Source: Asterella californica
Lineage: Eukaryota > Streptophyta > Marchantiopsida > Marchantiales > Aytoniaceae
Assembly: GCA_036924285.1 (NCBI GenBank)
Contig: JAYKYS010000009.1
Span: 5,952,001 to 6,016,000 of the forward strand
Length of the DNA: 64,000 nt
Reading direction: 5' to 3'
The position numbers and the translations under genes are program-made. The notes under the pieces were generated by a model. That model saw nothing but the letters and a program-made list of their open reading frames with translations, was not told the DNA's origin and ran no database searches. Below, one piece after another: positions 12,467-24,516 of the stretch; the first letter of the stretch is position 1, and each line of letters opens with the position of its first letter.

Positions 12467-12521
12467 GCATGGTAGCTAAAATCCACGACCTTGACATTTT
12501 CTCTTAACCAAATGAGCTACA
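12467..12521 (-). other. tRNA-like fragment (possible SINE head)
   Basis: On the minus strand 'gtagctcatttggtt' matches the D-arm/A-box of plant tRNAs (TRGCNNARYNGG). About 35 bases on, a weak B-box-like 'ggattttagctacc' follows. There is no intact acceptor stem. It could be a decayed tRNA or the head of a SINE; similar fragments lie at 31842-31892 and 61490-61529. Confidence 0.4.
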
Positions 12522-15500
12522 GTTTCACAAGTAGTAAGTCGATATGGCACACTCCAATCTTGGAGAGTTCCACTTAAAGATTGGACCCAATGCTCATGAA
12601 ACAACTCGTCCTTTGAATATGAAACAAACGGCTTTACTTTTGTCTCTCAAACTGTTACAGACAACTTCAATCAACCATCTCAAGGTCAAAATCAATCCAA
12701 ACGTATGACTTATTTACAGTAGTGCAACCAACACTACTTCAAGTCTCTAGTCCCCTTGACAAACCAAAAGATCATCTCTCAAACTCCCAAGATACTTGAA
12801 AACGTGACTCGAGATCACGTTTTAACCCCCTTGACTTTGAACGATCATAACTCCACACTCAGAACTCCAAATCGATTGATCCTCCTCTCCTTATTGTAGC
12901 TCAACTTGAGAGCTTTCTAATGAGACCTCACACTCCGTGAATGACTTGTAAGAAAAAGTTGGCTGGAAAGTTCCGGTCCGTGAATGACCGTGAAATGAAC
13001 CTTGGTTGGAAAGTCCATTCACCCATCAAAGTAAGATGTACACATGCAAGTCTTAATTCTCTCCATACATGTTGATCGAGAGGATCATCGGGATAGACAA
13101 GTCTATCATCCTCCTCATGAACTCTTTCCCAAAGTAGGCAACAAACCACTATCAAAAGTGATGGATGTAATGAAACTTGATACGTAATGGATTCGAGAAT
13201 GAAAGATCCGGAACTCGGATCATTCCTCCATCCATGAGTACAACTTTCGCAACTCTTCACCCTCCATGTCAAGTCCGAGGCCCTGTTTGACAAACAAATT
13301 CCGGCAATAAGAAAACACTCATGAAACACCAAGCAAGGAAGAATAATGCCCATATGAACCTTCGACCCATCATCTTATATCTGAATTCAGCGAGAATAGT
13401 CACTCAAGCGAATGCGCACGGGTCACTGAGCTGACATGTCTTATTAACGTGCGATCTCACCTCTCAGATAATCATGGACGTGATACCTAATATGCCATCT
13501 GACGAGTTACACGATAAGGTTCACAAAACATAGAAAAACAACACAATGTAAATTTTATGTTCAATTGAGATGTGAGTCATTTCACAACACGACAACTTGA
13601 GGTGATCATCCATCATGGGGATAAATATGCATGCAGGATAAACTTCTGTGAACTTTTGCTCGCTTGTTGTTATCAAAGAAATATATAAGAGTTAAACAAA
13701 AATCATATGCCAAGTGAGTGAAAATTATTAAAATATTTCAATCACTATAAAGTGAATTAATTGTTACCCGAGTAGTGGAAATCACTCGGCCACCACTTAA
13801 TTATTTTCAGTTATTATTTTTGTATTAGCATATTATAGTAGTGGCCGGCTGGTTTGTATAATTTAAATACAAGATTCCGATACAATTATATATGACCAAG
13901 CTAGTGGCAACATTTTACGCTCTTAGATACATTTCTTGTTTTATATTTGTTTCTTCAAGTGAAGTTAAATACAAGGATAAATGAGATGTGACTATAGAAT
14001 TATCTTAAATTTGGAAAGAAAATATAACAAAATGGACTAATAACATTAGATAGACTCTTTTCATTCTCCAAACTTAAGATCTTATAAATTATAGAAAATT
14101 ACAATATTTATGTAGTAGTTTAAATATTTTTATTATTATAGTTAAATTATCTAGCGTAACATGTAGTTCTGTTCAATAATAGAAACACATACTGCACATA
14201 CACTATCTGAGCTTGCATTAAGAAAACCTGGAGACTTATTAAGAGAAAAATACTTTACGTTTTAAAAACGAGAAGAGTTTTAAAAACGAGAAGAGAATAA
14301 TACTTTACCTTTAGTTGTACAGTTTATCCCTTCTCATCCTTGTACCGGTTTGTATACAAATAAATAGTGAAATTGTTGTTCATTATGTGCCAAGAGTTGC
14401 AACCATAAGAACATTCTATGATCTAACAATTATTCCATAAGGATTATACAATATTATGAAATTATACTTTTGAGAGGATATGGAATTAATATATTATTTG
14501 AGATGGACAAAAGACATATCAATTCTGAAGGAGATAAGCGGACAAGATGGACTCAAAGAGAGAGTTGGGAAAATAGGTTGACAAGTCTAAGAGTGAATTT
14601 ACTCCAAATGCTATGAACGTCAAGATAGAGGAAGTGAAAAATTTTGATTATAGAGAAGACAAGTTTGTGTCCATCCAAACTGGATGAGTAAGGGGAATTA
14701 AAAGATTATGTCAATAACAAATAAGTGAGGATTCAAAATATAATAGGAACTCAATTGTTTATTTACCCACATACGACATCAAATTTTCTCTTTGTGGAAA
14801 TTAGTTTTATATTTCAGAAATATATTTAAAATAATTTTTTGATTGTTAATCACGAACATGATTTTAGTTTCGCAAGTCATGTCATCTCATCACAACTAAG
14901 AGGCACGAAGATTCACTGACATTACTTTCTGAAAACATCTGAGTCCAAAGCGGGTATATTTTATATTTTAAATAAAAATAAAAATCAACAAATTCAAAGA
15001 ATTTTTTTATATATTAATGTGTAACTTAAAAGATAAAAGTTTTATCAGATGTGCAAGCAACGAAGTGAATGATACCATCTTCTGTATATAGATAGTTAAC
15101 CAACTAGAACGAGTAGAGAGTTCGTACATGTAAGTCTATCTCAGACTCGGTTAAAAGATCAATTCTATATGACTCTCATTGCTTTTATGTGAATTGTTAT
15201 TGTTTATATTCATTTGAATTATAAAAGTATTTATTACCAACATTTATAATTATGTTTTTGGAAAGATATAGCTATTCAAAATGCAAATCTTCAACAAAGA
15301 ATTATATTATTTATTAGTCATCGGATCCACATGATTTTGGATTTTATACTAGTGATCTCTTCCTATCATAAGTTTCATCCTTTGTTCATAAGTAATTCCC
15401 TCGTTGCTTGAAGAGAACGAGTTTGGAGAGTAAGACAAGTATCGTCTCACAGCACGATTATATTTTCTATTCATTAATGAGTTGGTCTTATCTTTCTATC

Positions 15501-16267
15501 TGCCAAGCTTTTGATATAGAGATCTAAGACCTCTCATAATATGGTGTTGAATGTACATTACACTTGTGGCGAGTCCACTCTCTTCCTCTTGGCAGTTACC
15601 ACCCGTGTTATAAAATGGCACGGCTGGTTTCTCGTATCCAAATAGATTAAATGGTAAATTACTACGAGAAAAGCATATGCACTCCTCCATCTTCAAGTAG
15701 GACGTCAATATATATCATTGCTTGATTTATCACCACATCCTAAGGCTTTTGTTATGAACTTAATCATTAATTAAATCACAAATGAGTACAAAATTCCAGT
15801 TCAGTGACGAACATTTCCTTGGGACGCTGATGGTTTCTTCTTTTGCATAACACATCACATTTTTAAAACATTTTAGCTTTGAATTTCCACTAACACAAAA
15901 CAATGAAAAGTTACCATGTGGATGAGTGGGATTCATATTCTAGTAGGTTGTGAGATGATATAGAGTATCTCTTTGGATACATGCGGTCCTTCACAAAATA
16001 CCTCCCCCCATATATGAGTGAAAATATAAATAGTTATAAGTCACTATGACTTGATTATATATATGAGATAATTGAACAGATAGTTTAGAATACCCTACGG
16101 CCTGGACCAACGGTGTTCTTTCACTCACTGAAATCACTGTAGATTATCAGAGAAAAACAGGTTGATATGTTGAATCTGCCCGGTTTGCTAATCTACCCAA
16201 TTTAATTTACATGATTGATAGATCACGTAGATTTCAACTCATGGTATTATAAGCGGTACCCAGTAAC

Positions 16268-16287
16268 GGGTTTAGGTTTTAGGGTTA
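16268..16287 (+). repeat. Interstitial telomere-like scrap
   Basis: gggtttaggttttagggtta contains two imperfect TTTAGGG units, the plant telomere type. It is too short to be more than a chance match or a telo-box. Confidence 0.35.
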
Positions 16288-16600
16288 ATGGGTCTGTAAC
16301 ATCGTCTCTTAGTTGTATCAGATTTGACAACTTATCCTAGACAACAATTTGAGATCAATCTTCTTTACAAGATGAAGATTGTGGAAACATTTCACTAGTA
16401 CTCAGAAATAGCTTCTCAATCTTTTCTATCCTTTGAGACGTTGGAGATATGCATGGTAACTACTTTGGAAAGGAAAATCTTAACAGAACTTTAAAGAAGG
16501 AAAATTGGTTCAAAGTTTGAAGGGTATGTCACCTGAAGACAAAGTGGTACTAACTAGGATAATTTTCGCATATGTGCTTACTTTATTTAACTTAATTCGT

Positions 16601-16640
16601 TTATTCTCTAATCCTTCCTGCCGGAAAAGTCATAGAACAC
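16601..16640 (+). repeat. A-type palindrome, degenerate copy
   Basis: The 16-nt centre ccttcctgccggaaaa (16613-16628) matches the family, but the arms ttctctaat and gtcatagaa pair at only about six of nine positions. The centre is thus better kept than the arms. Confidence 0.5.
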
Positions 16641-17099
16641 ATTAATTTGTGGATGTGTTCTTGAATTCTCAATTGCAAGCTCTCTGACTTATATTTTCTC
16701 TAGTGCGTGTGTTCGCTTCGCTTATGGGTTATGTCCGGCTCTGCCCGTAACTCTTGGCAGTGTTGTCGTTTAACAGTTAGAGATAAGATCAAATTTTCAT
16801 TACAGAATAGCACAAATTTCAACATAACAATCACGTCTTTTCCGGTAACAATAAATGCTCGACAATCATATGTACAAGGCCGTGAGAGGATATATTAATC
16901 TAAAACAAACTATTAATTAGATTGCACTGTTTCTTCTGAGTACAAGGTGGAAGAATTTTTCTCTCTTAACGACTGAGCAATAATTCGCACTATTCCTACT
17001 TACAAGTTGCTCAAATCTTTTTGTTTTGATAAGTTTACAGATTTGATTAGTTTACAGGTTTGATTAATCTGTAGCTGATAAATTAAACTTTAAACAAAA

Positions 17100-17410
17100 A
17101 TTAATTTATGACCGGACAGGAAGTTGTTCTTATGGTTTGTAGAGCGCGCTTCAACGTACATGGCTTACAGGTTTTATTCAAAATATCTGACATGTATTGC
17201 ATATAATATTTAATATTTATTTCACAATTCTATTTTGCTTTGAAAATAATTTATAATTTATTTAATATTTATAAAATTACAACTAACACTTCATAAACAA
17301 CATATTAATATGAAATTAGTTAATAAATCCAGAAATTTGATAATACCTCACTGCAATTTCCTATCCAATTACGCTACTATATTTTACTCTTCTCTTCACG
17401 CTTGTCTTTT
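17100..17410 (+). repeat. Dispersed repeat R1, copy a
   Basis: In order it contains 'agcgcgcttca', 'acaggttttattcaaa', 'aatatttataaaattaca', 'ttcataaacaac', 'aatccagaaatttgataa' and 'ctcactgcaat'. The same blocks in the same order appear inverted at 27130-27440, and parts recur at 19770-19870, 20180-20290 and 37330-37490. No coding is seen. It is probably a small non-autonomous element. Confidence 0.7.
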
Positions 17411-18310
17411 TTCTCGCCGCTTAAGTTCATGTTGCATGGATATATTTAGTCGACTTTGAGATGCATGTAAAGAAAAATGGTTATTTTTTATAGTATATAA
17501 AGAAGGATCAGAGGGACTTGAGTGTGAGCGATAGAGAGCAAATAAAATGATGAATGTTTTACTTCTCCAGCTAATATACATCCAAAGTACACTTCTGCTA
17601 CGGGAAAGGAAGCCGACATAGCACCTAAAATTCAAGTTTTTGATTCCTCTATCACCTGTGATTTTATTATCAAGACGCAGTCATTTGATTTTGTAAAAGA
17701 CTATATAGACTCCGTTCCCGTTGGACTGGCAAATATAAACACACTGTCCATTTTATACAACAGATTCTGAGTTTGTCGCCACTGCTATGTATATTTATAC
17801 TGTCCATCTCCAGTACAGAAGCCACTGGACTGATATGTAATAAAACAATATCTATTTATAGACATGTATAATCACTGGATGGATGTATGCTGGCTTATGA
17901 GATTTTTAGAGTTCAGATTTTACATATGTTGAAGTTAACACAATGAGTAGTGTATGTGACTAGACGCACCACGTCAGGAGTTCAAAACCTAAGCAGAGCG
18001 GGCGGCAGATTGTGAAGAGTAACTGATTGTGTCACATAATTAATTATTAGAGGGTTGATTGATTGTTTTACATAATAATCATTATTCAGAATGTTTAGAG
18101 GGATAGTCTAAAGATTAAAATATGCTTAGAGTACTCAAAGGTGAAATCTGATTCGATGTGAAAATAAATTATTCTGTTTACAAATATAAGAACACATTAA
18201 TACATGAACTGAACTGAACCTGGGCGCATATACATAGATATATACATAGATATTCAATGTGCAAACCGTTGTAATAGTTCAAACCACACCTACATAATAA
18301 GATTTTTACT

Positions 18311-18341
18311 AGGATGTCCCACTGAAACAGTTGGGACTCCT
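18311..18341. repeat. Short palindrome
   Basis: aggatgtccca at 18311-18321 pairs with tgggactcct at 18332-18341 with one bulged base, across a 10-nt loop. No gene is nearby. Confidence 0.6.
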
Positions 18342-19769
18342 ATAGACCTACTATAGTTAGCAAAATTCTTACAGTAGACTCAATCTGCACTAGTTAGGTT
18401 ACAGATAGGTAGTTGGATAAATATGATCGATTATTAACTATTATTCATATTCCCGCTTTACTATTGTGAATCTTTTGCATGTTCCAAGACTTTGCAAGTA
18501 AATCTTGTGTTCTAAAAAAGTTGAACGTCTGAAATCTCTAAAAAAACGCAAACGCAAAAGGTTTTTCTTGAGTTCCATCATACTGCATCTCTTTTCCTGA
18601 AGATCCAGAGACCGTACTACTGCATTATATATTTCTTTCTTTCTGAAGATTGATACTCGATACACTTTTTCAAACAAAGAGATTTGTCATCAAAGAATAG
18701 GACTGCTTATAGTTAAACCTTGTATTAAATTTTGACGGAATTTACTTGACCGCAGCTCTAATACGTTTGTCATGCTTGACTCTACCTCTTTAAGATTGTT
18801 TTGTTTAATCTCACGTATCCTGATTAGAAATATGTTCGATCAGTCAAAATGTCATGTCATCCGAATGAGAGACATGCATGTCAGCAGCCTGTCACATATA
18901 TCCACGAAAAGTGCAGTTTACAATATATGCAGAGAACCTTACACATCATCATGAAAAATTGAATGGATAATATCGTTAGAGATTTTGATTTGAACAGTGA
19001 GGTTTTGAGTTCAAATCCTATGTAATCTTGGTGGGAAGAAACAACGACTAGATATTTTTGTCCCATTTTTAATTCCTTCGTATTTGAACTGCTACTACAA
19101 TACACGCAAATGCTTCAGGATCAAAGATATAATGAAACATGATCCTATACGAAAGTAGACCAAAAAAAAAACATGCATCGGACTGGAAATCATGATAAAA
19201 AAACAATAGGAAGATAACAAATACTATGGAGAGTTGATTGGTACTCTTTAAGAAATTAGACTTGCGCCTTTGATTACACTGTTGGTAGAAAGTCAAGGCA
19301 TTACATGGAATGAATCAGAAATCATGCTAGCACTTGTTATAAGATGATGATGTTTCAGTGAAATAATCTCAGTATTTAACTTTTATGTCGTAGCTTTGAT
19401 GAGAAGAAGTTCCAACATAGAAAGAAAGGTCCTTTTGGACTCGTTGATGGAAGCCAAATGAATCCTTTTTGGCAGGAGAGTTTTATATCCATGAATAGTT
19501 GTAGGGTTATATTTCTGGCCTTGGCGCTACTGAAGGTTAATAAAACATGCATTCCAAACGGCATAGCCAAGGATAGCCAGGAAAGGGACCAGCGGGGTAT
19601 GAGGGAGAAAATAGATGGAATGAATTGGTGCCAGAAGTGAGATGGGACTCAATGCCTAATTATATATTTTTTAAATTTTTTTTCACGTCTGTTAATGATG
19701 TTTCTGTTTAGATTATAGATAAAAATTTATATGTTAGATAAACATTTTAAGATAAAATTGAAATTAAAT

Positions 19770-19870
19770 TTAAATATTTTATAAATATTAAATATGATCA
19801 TAACCGTAAGTCGCGGTGAGTCTAAAGAAAACCCATAAGTACAGAACTTTAGCACGCGCTACCCAACCAT
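19770..19870 (-). repeat. Dispersed repeat R1, partial copy c
   Basis: Read on the minus strand it carries 'agcgcgtgcta', 'tatgggttttcttta' and 'atatttaatatttataaaa', in the order seen in copies a and b. Confidence 0.55.
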
Positions 19871-19917
19871 AAGATCGAGAGCCTGGTATCAGATAATAAT
19901 TAAATTACGAGTGATAT

Positions 19918-19963
19918 AATTTATTATCTAACCCTTCTCATAAGAAGAGTTAAATAATAATTT
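19918..19963 (+). repeat. A-type palindrome
   Basis: Arms aatttattatctaac (19918-19932) and gttaaataataattt (19949-19963) pair at 13 of 15 positions around the 16-nt centre ccttctcataagaaga. A C-type palindrome follows eight bases later. Confidence 0.75.
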
Positions 19964-19970
19964 AAGTTTG

Positions 19971-20002
19971 TCATCTTCTCCATCTGAAGATAGAGAAGAT
20001 GA
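19971..20002 (+). repeat. C-type palindrome
   Basis: tcatcttctccatct (19971-19985) pairs with agatagagaagatga (19988-20002) at 14 of 15 positions across a 2-nt loop. The centre resembles those at 38669-38694 and 40453-40470. Confidence 0.75.
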
Positions 20003-20179
20003 TTATAGCTTGCCTACATATGAGAAGCATCCACAAAATTCTTAGTGTTTCAGGATTTCCTTTTGAACTAAAATGTGCAAGCAACATGAACTTTTGGAGA
20101 ACTTTTGTTTCTTTTTGGTTATCGGAAATGACATAAGTGTTATACAAAAGCTCTATAGTAAGTTTAAAAGTACAAAATA

Positions 20180-20290
20180 AATCAATTATAACTATAAATA
20201 TTAAATATTAATCACAATTCGAACATAACCCATAAAGACAGCGTAAACAGAAGTGTTTTGTGAGTCTAGACATAACCTATAAGGAGCGTA
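20180..20290 (-). repeat. Dispersed repeat R1, diverged copy d
   Basis: It contains the AT-rich 'aaatattaaatatt' block and two near-repeats of 'cataacc.ataa..agcgtaaacag' at about 20224-20255 and 20272-20300. The match to the other copies is partial. Confidence 0.4.
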
Positions 20291-20676
20291 AACAGACATA
20301 CTCGTAGAGTATAAATCAAAGAGGCGTCTAATAACAAAATTAAATTAAATAATAATTATTAGTATTAGTATTAACTTTTATTTCCAGAAAATTAAAAATC
20401 AATTAACATTTTTACTCCGAAAGATGAAGGCGGTGAATAATATCCACGCCTAATGAATATGTTTAAACTAGGATGATATATATTCCTGTATGTCACAACG
20501 TGGTGGACACTTTAAACAGAAGTGACAATACTGAAAGACAAAGAAAAAGGAAAGGAAAGACAAACCAGAATCAAGAACGAAACTTGCTAATGACTGGCAG
20601 TGAGAAAGTGAAGGTGGAGAGTGCGATATGGCGATACGGCGATTTATAGGTGGAGCGTGAGCTTATCTCTCGAAGC

Positions 20677-20688
20677 GTGGGGCCCACC
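20677..20688. promoter_or_regulatory. Site II / TCP-type promoter element of the RIQ-type gene
   Basis: gtggggcccacc is a near-palindromic GGNCCCAC element, the TCP-binding site II found in many plant housekeeping and chloroplast gene promoters. It lies ~240 bases upstream of the start codon in a locally GC-rich segment. 'tttata' at ~20643 is a possible TATA box. Binding is inferred. Confidence 0.45.
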
Positions 20689-20926
20689 AACGAAGCACTC
20701 TTTGCGTGGCGCTGAAAGGGACACCTAATCCATTCGTGCCTGCAATCCCTGGCTGTGATCCAGTCGGGACCTGCATATCGTCGTGGAGGACAAGCATGCT
20801 CGAATTTTGAAGTGGTTTGCGAACAAGTCGGAATTTGACGCGCTTGAGAGAGTTTAGTACTCTCAGCGTTTCGAATCCATTTCCACCGTCGGGACTTGCC
20901 TCGTTGTTGTCGGAGCAGAAGCAGCG

Positions 20927-21966
20927 ATGGCACTTTCTTCTGTTGTATCGCAATGTCAGCAGATTGCTCGACCTACTCCCTTGGGCTTTTCGAATTCGTC
21001 GTTGTTGCGTGGAAACGCCCTGTCAGCTCCTCTAGCTTTCGCTCCTCTCCATGGCAGTAACAGTCGATCGAGCAAGATTGGACTCCGAGTCGTAGCGATG
21101 GCCAGCAAGAAGAAGGTATGTATTCTGGCAACTCGTATTGAAAATGGAGGAACGATTCCCTAACTTGACAATTCGGTACTTAGAGTTTAGTGCTGATGTG
21201 AATTCTGCATTAGCTTTCTCTTAGGTGATGAAGAGCATAAGCTCTGTCACTGTCAGTCTTCACCTTCATTCGTGCTAGCATTTTCTCGATAGCATGCTGG
21301 AATTCATAATTGTCAGGCAATTGCTAATTGTCGAAACAATCCATGGATGAGTTGGTCACCGAGGAGTTGAATGTCTGTCACAGTAGGCCAATTGAGCCAT
21401 ACAATCTCAGGTCTCGCATCCATTGTACTACCAACCTCATTGGTAACCAAGCATTACAACTAGGCATTAGATGATTGATTAGTTTCTTCATGTAGAGCAA
21501 GGGAACTCAAGCTAGTTGTATGCAGGTCAATGCGTACGATGACGGATGGAGCAAGCAGTGGTTTGGCGCCGGTATTTTTGCCGAGAATACAGAGGAGCAA
21601 CCCGTGAATATTGTGAAGAGTTTGGAGAAGAAAAAGCTGTTGAGTCAAGTGGAGAAGGCAGGATTATTGTCCAAGGCAGAGAGTGCAGGGCTTTCTCTGT
21701 CATCCATCGAGAGGATGGGACTTTTGTCCAAGGCAGAAAATCTCGGGCTTTTGACTCTCGCTGAGAACTTTGCTACCTCCTCACCCGCCACACTTGCGTC
21801 CTTGGCCCTGCCACTCTTCGTCGCGGCCATTGGCGCCATCGTCCTCATCCCGGATGATAACACTGTTCTAGTAGTTGCCCAGAATGTTTTAGCTGCCCTG
21901 TTCTTGGCTGGTGCAGGAGGTCTCTTCATCGGATCGATAGTACTGAGCGGTTTGCAGGAGGAATGA
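20927..21966 (+). CDS. RIQ: Thylakoid DUF1118 protein, RIQ1/RIQ2-like
   Basis: Two coding exons, 20927-21115 and 21526-21966, join in phase 0 (donor GTATGT, acceptor TGCAG) to give 209 residues. Residues 1-57 form a Ser/Ala/Arg-rich, acid-poor chloroplast transit peptide, with likely cleavage near VVA-MAS. The mature part starts with DDGWSKQWFGAGIFAE, followed by imperfect LLSKAE..GL repeats (~110-140). Two hydrophobic segments lie at ~152-171 and ~178-204, separated by LIPDD. This is the DUF1118 family, whose Arabidopsis members RIQ1 and RIQ2 sit in grana thylakoids and affect LHCII organisation and non-photochemical quenching. I cannot tell which of the two this is closer to. The start is the first ATG that gives a transit peptide. 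A polyadenylation-like AATAAA lies near 22204. The gene converges on the unknown minus-strand gene. Confidence 0.93.
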
Positions 21967-22440
21967 AAGCCCTCTTCCCTTCGATTAGCTGACTCTTCTG
22001 GTTCATCAACTGCCAGTATTTCGAAGTTCCTCTTCTCCGACAGAACACTCACTCAGCGCAATTTCAACTCCGAGAATTTCGGAGCACGACAGGTGATCAT
22101 TAGAATCTATTACTCGAAGCCCGTGCGATTAGTGAAGCCACCATTTTGGTCTGGACGTAACTATTGCAAGTGAGTAGGGCCCGAGCATTGACTTGTGCAA
22201 ATAGGAATAAAAAACTTCGGTAGTTACCAACTGATTTAATGTGCCATGTCGAACTTGATGGTGAAACTTCAAAGTTCATATGTACAATTAACATGAAATG
22301 TATCAAACTGGTACGTTTATTACAGCAAATGCTTGGTCTTTCCTCTACAGGCATAGTGCATGTACCAGCACACTAGTCACAAAATGGATGTTAGGAAACA
22401 CTATATCTGCATTTTGTAAATTTTGCAAGTGATTCTCCCT

Positions 22441-22500
22441 GCCTTCGTCTATATCTACTCAATCGACATTCCATCCGACAAGGAACGGAATGTCGAAGGC
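22441..22500. repeat. Bulged hairpin between convergent genes
   Basis: tcgacattcc (22463-22472) pairs perfectly with 22487-22496, and gccttc (22441-22446) pairs with gaaggc (22495-22500, partly shared). The fold is a stem with an internal bulge and a 14-nt loop. It lies ~470 bases beyond the RIQ stop and 380 bases beyond the minus-strand gene's stop, so it may sit in one or both 3' regions. Confidence 0.55.
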
Positions 22501-22879
22501 TTATGGGATCATCACTCTCTGAGTCGATATTCTTACAGCCGGCGATGACTTATCAGTTACAGAATATACACTGTCTAACTGTCAACGAAGGGAATTTACA
22601 GTGAAAATGCGTGAGCTAAACGTTGAAATTTATTCAGCAATCAACGACAGCTCGATGGTCTGCAGAGAGTGGCAGTCTGCACTACTTCGAAAACTTTGGA
22701 TCCTAAGTCTCATCCTCACTCGGGTTATTCCCGAACTGTAATTGTACTGTGCCTAGCACAATGAAAACCACTGTTGATGAGAAGACTTTCCGGGAGTAGT
22801 ACTACGTAGAACATTTCCTGAGAGATGTAACCAATCTGACAAAAACCTTAAATCCCCCTTCATAGAAAGCATGTGATTT

Positions 22880-24081
22880 TCAAGTTGGTGGTGGCTCATA
22901 CAGCTCCCATGCGGTTGGCTTGATTTTGAGGTATAAGCCGAACAAAACTATTGGGAGGCACACAACCAATTTCAAGCATCGGATGGAATACCGTATTCCG
23001 CAGATTGTTGTCGTTGCCCATCCACTGCTGGAGCCCTTAACTTCAACCGCCATTACGAACGTTCTTCCAGACAATCGCGAATCTGCAGGGCTTTTCTTGT
23101 GCGAAGGAGCGTCTGCTACTCGCTCAGACTTCAAGTGGGAACTCGTGAGGATGTAACTCTCCACGTCCTCCTGCCCAGCCTCGGAAGGTGTGATCATATC
23201 TTCTAACTCGTTGTAAACAGTACTGGAGCCAGCGGGCATAGCAGGGCCTGTTTCGGAACTGTGACAAGAGTCTTCGAGCCACTGATACACTTTCTGGGAA
23301 GTCTTATGCTGCCATGTTTCTTCCCTGACGTGCCTACTGAAACACTCAGATGGCATACACCGGGCTTCGACGTCCTTTAACTCCTCGAGGTTGTCTAAAA
23401 TCCTCTCATGCTGAACTGGCATGGCAACCGATGCATCAGCCCTCTTCGAAACAGTCTGCGTTTACAAGTGACAGAGTGATCAATATTCAAAGTTCCAACC
23501 CTTCAGAGTTCACTCCCCAGTGGACAGCCTTCTCATTCTTCTTCTCCTTCTTCTTCTTCTCCTACTACCAAAGCATAAGATGATCAAACCCCGATGTACT
23601 GTTTAGTCCTTGAGCAGCCGCAGCAATCAAATTTGCTCCAGGAAATCAGACACTGGTCAACCAAGATCGGCACAAGCGGTCTCTGTACAGCGAAATCGGA
23701 CTGACATCAGGATGAAAATAGCCATGGCGTAGACAAATTTGGATGTCCGACACCGACCCAAACATTATCTCCACATCAGTCTGTCGTCAGTCAGGGTAGT
23801 AATACCTTGCCTGCTGGATTCTCCGTTCTCTCAGGCGCAGCAGCGAAGGAAGAGAACACAAATGTCTCAGTCACTGGAGGGCGTCCGCAAGTCGTACAAC
23901 CCAGCCTGCACTTCTTTAGGGGTGGAGGCGATGTGCTGTGAGAGGGCGAAGAGGATCTACTCGTGTTCGACAGCTTCGACGTATTTCTGACCTTGCCATT
24001 GCCATTCTTCAAGCCACCGGCCGCAGCCGAACGAGACAGCGTTAAGCCCGACTCTGGAACTACAGCATTACCAACGTTCAT
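22880..24081 (-). CDS. Unknown protein with C-terminal membrane anchor
   Basis: I do not recognise this gene. Coding exons on the minus strand are 24081-23806 and 23455-22880, with donor AAG-GTATTA and acceptor ACGCAG in phase 0, giving 283 residues. The N-terminal half is Ser/Pro/Gly-rich and basic, with a short cysteine cluster KKCRLGCTTCGRPPV at ~56-70. The middle is acidic and hydrophilic, and includes LEELKDVEARC. A hydrophobic segment, CLKLVVCLPIVLFGLYLK, at ~252-269 lies 14 residues from the C terminus, as in a tail-anchored membrane protein. An in-frame start further upstream would need TTG, so the ATG at 24081 is used. The CT-rich tract and G-box upstream (24450-24516) suit a promoter or 5' leader. 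The splice prediction is mine; without transcripts the gene itself is probable, not certain. Confidence 0.6.
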
Positions 24082-24449
24082 GATCGAAGCCCGCAAAATA
24101 TAGATTGTCGGCCAAATTGCGCCCTCCCTCGAAAGGTCAGTCAGTTCAGTTCAGTTCCTGTCATGTCAGGTCGGGTTCCGTCTCTTCCAGTCCAGCAGCA
24201 GGTTGCAGACTCCGGACGAGCTCACTGAGGTAGCAAGTCCTCCGCTCCGGATCACTTTCCCCTTCGTCACCTATCCATGGATCGATCAATGTACGTACGG
24301 TTGATCAATCGACCGAGACGAGGCCGATCCGCTTCTCTGCGCGTGGACCGATGACGCACCTTTCTTCCGTGAGGCATTTGGTACTCACGAGGCTACGCCG
24401 GACCCCTTCGATCGCGATTCGCAACTCTCCAGAGAAGGCGTGTCAAAGT

Positions 24450-24516
24450 TCTCTTTCTCTCTTTCTCTCTTTCTCTCTCTCTCTCTCTCACTCTCTCACT
24501 CTCTCACTCTCACGTG
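24450..24516. promoter_or_regulatory. CT/GA microsatellite with adjacent G-box
   Basis: There are about 60 bases of CT-rich repeat, then cacgtg at 24511-24516. On the minus strand this is a GA tract ~370-430 bases upstream of the unknown gene's ATG. GA tracts and G-boxes are common in plant promoters and leaders; the role here is inferred. Confidence 0.45.

Larger units (their letters stand above)
11446..13400. other. Repeat-like gene-free DNA
   Basis: There is no convincing gene. A 141-codon frame on the minus strand (12928-13353) has no recognisable motif and ordinary composition. The text resembles LTR DNA, with repeated 'gtgaatgac' near 12940-12990 and CT-rich runs. It holds a 136-bp tandem duplication and a tRNA-like scrap, listed separately. 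Confidence 0.5.
13401..17099. other. AT-rich intergenic DNA
   Basis: No gene is seen. A short direct repeat ('gttttaaaaacgagaag' twice near 14260-14295), a telomere-like scrap (16268-16287), a degenerate A-type palindrome (16613-16628) and an 18-bp tandem pair ('tttacag.tttgatta' at 17033-17075) are the only structures noticed. Confidence 0.5.
17411..20560. other. AT-rich intergenic DNA with repeats
   Basis: No gene is recognised. It holds R1 copies (19770-19870 and 20180-20290), palindromes (18311-18341, 19918-19963, 19971-20002), and at 18960-19015 a tRNA B-box-like 'gagttcaaatcct' without a clear tRNA body. Confidence 0.5.

Noticed and set aside
12928..13353. 141-codon minus-strand frame in repeat-like DNA
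   Set aside because: No domain, no splice partners, and the surrounding text looks like LTR DNA; probably a chance frame.
21645..22052. 135-codon minus-strand frame opposite RIQ exon 2
   Set aside because: It is a mirror of codon bias in the RIQ exon; the sense product is clearly recognised.
22920..23156. Plus-strand frame inside the minus-strand unknown gene
   Set aside because: It is antisense to the better-supported coding exon and has no own promoter or homology.
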